Notes under the pieces: generated by a model | The model's input: only the letters and a program-made list of their open reading frames with translations | Told to the model about the DNA's origin: nothing | Databases searched by the model: none | Shown: positions 14,728 through 17,813 of the stretch, one piece after another | How positions within the stretch are numbered: the first letter of the stretch is position 1 | Layout: every line of letters begins with the position of its first letter | Assembly: GCA_002345545.1 (NCBI GenBank) | Contig: DDVW01000067.1 | Location: 1 to 17,813 of the forward strand | Reading direction: 5' to 3' | Length of the DNA stretch: 17,813 bases | Origin: Stenotrophomonas sp. UBA2302 | GTDB lineage: Bacteria; Pseudomonadota; Gammaproteobacteria; Xanthomonadales; Xanthomonadaceae | Made by a program: the position numbers and the translations under genes

Positions 14728-15473
14728 GTGCCACCGATTTCAACGACAGCACCCTGGTCGAGCATCTGGTCGAGCTGCGTGCACGGTTGGTGCGCGGGCT
14801 GCTCGGTCTTGGCGTGGCATTGCTGGCACTGCTGCCGTTCTCGCGCACGCTCTACACCCACTTGGCGACACCGCTGGTCTCGCAGCTGCCGGCCGGGCAG
14901 TCGATGATCGCCACCAATCCGGCCGGCGCGTTCTTCGCGCCCCTGAAGCTGACCTTCTTCACCGCGCTGTTCGTGGCGGTGCCGTGGCTGCTGTACCAAG
15001 CTTGGGCATTCGTGGCGCCGGGACTGTATGCGCGCGAGAAGCGGCTGGCGATGCCGTTGCTGGGATCGGCGGTCGCACTGTTCTACATCGGCTGTGCGTT
15101 CGCGTACTTCCTGGTGCTGCCGACGGTGTTCCACTTCCTGACCACCTTCCGCCCGGAGGTGATCGCCATCACCCCCGATGCCAACGCCTATCTGGATTTC
15201 GTGCTGGTGATCTTCTTCGCCTTCGGCGCCAGCTTCGAGTTGCCGGTGGCGATGGTGATCCTGGTGCTGCTGGGCTGGGTGACACCGCAGCAGCTGCGCG
15301 AAGGGCGCGGCTACGCCATCGTCGGCATCTTCGTACTGGCGGCGATCGTCACTCCGCCCGACGTCGTGTCGCAGCTGATGCTGGCCATCCCGATGTGCGT
15401 TCTGTACGAAATCGGCATCCATGCCGCCCGCTGGTTGCAGCCACGCGGGCAGGACCGGACCGCGGGGCCCTGA
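14724..15473 (+). CDS. tatC: Sec-independent translocase subunit TatC
   Basis: 249 aa polytopic inner-membrane protein (six predicted helices) that recognises twin-arginine signal peptides. Family marks are LVEHLVELRARL at the N terminus, the WAFVAPGLYAREKR cytoplasmic loop that contacts the signal peptide, FAFGASFELPVAMV in the helix-four region, and the AAIVTPPDVVSQ periplasmic loop. GTG start at 14724 overlaps the tatB stop (GTGA), with GGAG at 14712-14715. No tatD follows; a histidine kinase gene begins about 90 nt downstream. Confidence 0.97.
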   Translation: MSATDFNDSTLVEHLVELRARLVRGLLGLGVALLALLPFSRTLYTHLATPLVSQLPAGQSMIATNPAGAFFAPLKLTFFTALFVAVPWLLYQAWAFVAPGLYAREKRLAMPLLGSAVALFYIGCAFAYFLVLPTVFHFLTTFRPEVIAITPDANAYLDFVLVIFFAFGASFELPVAMVILVLLGWVTPQQLREGRGYAIVGIFVLAAIVTPPDVVSQLMLAIPMCVLYEIGIHAARWLQPRGQDRTAGP

Positions 15474-15524
15474 TCCGCGCGGGTCGGCGGATGGCCGTGA
15501 TCTGGGCTATTTTTTCTGGACGGA

Positions 15525-15544
15525 GGCCGGCGGCCGGGCCGGCC
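15525..15544 (+). repeat. GC-only hairpin upstream of the kinase ribosome binding site
   Basis: GGCCGGC (15525-15531) pairs with GCCGGCC (15538-15544) around a GGCCGG loop. It ends 6 nt before the GGGGGAG ribosome binding site of the kinase. A TATTTT at 15508-15513 could be a weak -10 box, and a separate 6-bp hairpin ATCCGC/GCGGAT spans 15473-15492. None of these clearly terminates tatC, since no T run follows directly. Confidence 0.4.
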
Positions 15545-15564
15545 AGCTTCGGGGGAGCATCTGC

Positions 15565-17813
15565 GTGAAGCGCGAACAAGACAGCTGGATCCACAACCTG
15601 CCGCTGCTGGTGAAGATGCTGGCGGCCTTCAGCCTGGTATTCCTGTGTTTCCTGGCCACCAGCGTGGTCAGCTACCGCACCTTCGGCCAGGACGATGTGG
15701 CGCGGCAGCGGGAAGGCGTGCAGATCGAGGTGATCCGCCAGGTCGAGGAGGCCATCCAGGACGTGCGCCGGCAGCAGGTGGCGATCCGCAATTACCTGCT
15801 TGGCGATGGCGAGCAGCACCTGCAGGCGCTGGTGCAATTGCAGGGGGCACGTGACGCCGCACTGGCCGCCGCGATCGATGTCAGCCAGGGCGATCTCGCC
15901 CAGCGGTTGCGCCGCGCCCAGGTCCAGGCCACCGCCTGGGACAAGGAAGTGATGCAGGTGCTGCGCCCGGTCGAGGGCAGTGCGCCACTGAGCCAGGTCG
16001 AGCGTCTGCACGCGGTCAGCAATGGCGGCCAGGGCAATGCGCTGGTGGAGGCGCTGGAGAGCATCTACGACGCGGAAGTGGCGACGATGCTCAGCGACCG
16101 CACCGGGATGAGCCGCTGGATCGCCCGCGCGCACATGATTTCGCTGGTCCTGCTGGTGGCCGGTTTCCTGATCATCCTGGGCACCTTGTGGATGATCTCG
16201 CGGCTGGTGGTGCAGCCGATCAACCGCCTGACCGAGAAGATGACCCGCCTGTCCCACGATGACCTGGACGTGGAGATCACCGGGCTCGGGCGTGGCGACG
16301 AGATCGGTGCGATCGCCCGGGCACTGGAAGTGTTCCGGCGCAATTCGCTGGCCTCGCGTGATGCCAACTGGGTCAAGCTCGGGGTCGGCGAGGTCGGGGC
16401 CGAGCTGCAGACCGCACAGACCCCGGGCGAGTACGCGCAGGCGCTGGTGTCGCAGATCGCGCCGCGCATCGATGCGCCGATCGGCGTGTTCTTCATGTGG
16501 GACGAGGCGACCGGGCAGTTGACCCTGCAGGGCAGCTACGGCTTCCAGCGGCGCAAGCACCTGGGGCTGAGCTACGGACTGGGCGATGGTCTGATCGGCC
16601 AGGCGGCGCTGGAGCGCAAGCGCATCAGCGTGCAGCAGGTACCGGATGAATTCTTCGGCATCCATTCGGCGCTGGGCGAGGCGCAGCCGCGCCATCTGGT
16701 GGCGGTGCCGCTGCTGCTCAAGGACCGCCTGCTGGGGGTGTTCGAGTTCGGCACCTTCGGCCATTTCAGCCCGACCCAGGAAGCCTTCATCGACAGCGTG
16801 CTGCCGACGGTGGCGCTGGGCCTGGACAACATCTGCCGCGCCGATGAAACCCAGCTGCTGCTTGACCGCTCCCGTGCCCAGGCCGAAGAACTGCAGCGCT
16901 CCCAGCTGGCGTTGCAGGCCCAGGAGGAAGAGCTGCGCGCCACCAACGACGAGCTGCAGGGCAAGACCGTCGAGCTGGAGGAACAGGCGCAGCGGCTGTC
17001 GGCGTCGGAAGAGGAGCTGCGCGTGCAGGCCGAGGAGCTGCAGGCCTCCAACGAGGAGTTGCGGCAGAAGACCGAGGTGCTCAACGAACAGAAGGACGTG
17101 TTGCAGGTGCTGCAGCGTGAAACCGAGTTCAAGGCGCAGGAGCTGGCGCGCGCCAGCCAGTACAAGACCGACTTCCTGGCCAACATGTCGCATGAGCTGC
17201 GCACGCCGCTCAACAGCCTGCTGATCCTGTCCAAGGAGCTGGCCGAGAACGAGAGCGGCCACCTCGATGCCGAGGAAGTGGAAGCGGCGGAGGTGATCCA
17301 CGATTCCGGTTCCAACCTGCTGCGGCTGATCAACGACATCCTCGACCTGTCCAAGATCGAGGCGGGCAAGATGGACGTGTACCGCGAGGAAGTGAAGATC
17401 GATGCGCTGACCCGCGAGGTCACGCGCCACTTCCGCCACATGGCGGTGGACAGCCGGCTGGAATTCGCCATCGAGGTCGATCCGGACCTGCCCGAGACGC
17501 TGTTCACCGACCGCTCCAAGCTGCAGCAGGTGCTCAACAACCTGCTCGGCAATGCCTTCAAGTTCACCCGCGAAGGCAAGGTGACGCTGCAGCTGGCGGT
17601 GGCCGACCGGTCGTTGCTGACCCGCATCGGTGCGGCCGCCGATGCGGCCTATGTGGCGCTGTCGGTACGCGATACCGGCATCGGCATTCCGCAGGAACGG
17701 CTGGACTCCATTTTCGAGGCGTTCGAGCAGATCGACTCCAGCACCAGCCGCCACTATGGCGGCAGCGGGCTGGGGCTGGCCATCGCCCGGCGGCTGGCGC
17801 AGCTGCTCGGCGG
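15565..17813 (+). CDS. Membrane sensor histidine kinase, 3' end beyond window
   Basis: At least 749 codons, truncated by the window edge. GTG start with GGGGGAG at 15551-15557. Order of parts: TM1 (about 12-36), a periplasmic helical domain (about 38-190) whose VAIRNYLLGDGEQHLQ stretch resembles CHASE3, TM2 (191-212), HAMP (about 210-266), GAF (about 285-425), a long coiled coil rich in EELQ repeats (about 433-535), HisKA with the phosphorylated His543 in MSHELRTPLN, and HATPase_c. The ATPase has the N box Asn663 (LLGNAFKF), the G1 box DTGIGIP from Asp703, and GSGLGLA from about 733. Such kinases usually continue into receiver domains, so a hybrid kinase is likely but not visible. The signal is unknown. 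Confidence 0.93.
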   Translation, partial: MKREQDSWIHNLPLLVKMLAAFSLVFLCFLATSVVSYRTFGQDDVARQREGVQIEVIRQVEEAIQDVRRQQVAIRNYLLGDGEQHLQALVQLQGARDAALAAAIDVSQGDLAQRLRRAQVQATAWDKEVMQVLRPVEGSAPLSQVERLHAVSNGGQGNALVEALESIYDAEVATMLSDRTGMSRWIARAHMISLVLLVAGFLIILGTLWMISRLVVQPINRLTEKMTRLSHDDLDVEITGLGRGDEIGAIARALEVFRRNSLASRDANWVKLGVGEVGAELQTAQTPGEYAQALVSQIAPRIDAPIGVFFMWDEATGQLTLQGSYGFQRRKHLGLSYGLGDGLIGQAALERKRISVQQVPDEFFGIHSALGEAQPRHLVAVPLLLKDRLLGVFEFGTFGHFSPTQEAFIDSVLPTVALGLDNICRADETQLLLDRSRAQAEELQRSQLALQAQEEELRATNDELQGKTVELEEQAQRLSASEEELRVQAEELQASNEELRQKTEVLNEQKDVLQVLQRETEFKAQELARASQYKTDFLANMSHELRTPLNSLLILSKELAENESGHLDAEEVEAAEVIHDSGSNLLRLINDILDLSKIEAGKMDVYREEVKIDALTREVTRHFRHMAVDSRLEFAIEVDPDLPETLFTDRSKLQQVLNNLLGNAFKFTREGKVTLQLAVADRSLLTRIGAAADAAYVALSVRDTGIGIPQERLDSIFEAFEQIDSSTSRHYGGSGLGLAIARRLAQLLG

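Noticed and set aside
14007..15422. A 471-codon minus-strand open frame opposite tatABC
   Set aside because: It is antisense to three well-recognised Tat genes and has no domain features of its own.
15349..17754. An 801-codon minus-strand open frame opposite the histidine kinase
   Set aside because: The plus strand encodes clear HAMP, GAF, HisKA and HATPase motifs. The antisense product is low-complexity Gln/Leu/Arg/His sequence.
1..17813. Mobile elements, CRISPR arrays, prophage, tRNA or rRNA genes
   Set aside because: No transposase, integrase, regularly spaced repeats, tRNA-like cloverleaf or rRNA sequence was found. Composition and codon use look uniform across the window.

Overview
The window is about 17.8 kb of high-GC chromosomal DNA. 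Gene content and codon use (G or C strongly preferred in third position) point to a gammaproteobacterium of the Lysobacteraceae/Xanthomonadaceae, such as Stenotrophomonas, Pseudoxanthomonas or a relative. I infer this from protein character and gene mix, not from a search. I see no rRNA, tRNA, insertion sequence, phage gene or CRISPR array. The region reads as core chromosome, densely packed, with several stop/start overlaps and many GTG starts (pyrF, tatB, tatC and the histidine kinase).

Layout from left to right: a YceH-family winged-helix protein (minus) is divergent from an operon of a class C acid phosphatase/e(P4)-like lipoprotein and pyrF (plus). A 160-nt hairpin-rich stretch after pyrF ends in a strong intrinsic terminator. 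A putative lipoprotein of unknown function then overlaps plsB, the glycerol-3-phosphate acyltransferase. A short YdcH/DUF465 gene (minus) lies back to back with ttcA (tRNA thiolation), followed by rdgC and a YgjP-type zinc peptidase (plus). These converge on a minus-strand pair, a class I methyltransferase and a YkgJ-type cysteine-cluster protein. A minus-strand unit follows: hemH (ferrochelatase), an alpha/beta hydrolase overlapping it by 4 nt, and a probable 44-codon small gene ending just before a very stable stem-loop. Divergent from hemH is a secreted SYLF-domain protein, then tatABC (twin-arginine translocase), then the start of a large membrane histidine kinase (CHASE3-like sensor, HAMP, GAF, coiled coil, HisKA, HATPase) cut by the window end.

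The genes cover envelope and lipid biogenesis (plsB, the lipoprotein, SYLF, Tat), nucleotide and haem synthesis (pyrF, hemH), tRNA modification (ttcA) and DNA maintenance (rdgC). I found no clear undescribed defence or biosynthetic system. The most interesting items are: (1) four genes with -10-like hexamers 6-7 nt before the ATG and no Shine-Dalgarno, predicting leaderless mRNAs; (2) the structured region after pyrF, a candidate small RNA; (3) the unannotated small gene downstream of the hydrolase; (4) stop/start overlaps joining seemingly unrelated genes; (5) a hydrolase without the usual catalytic acid position.
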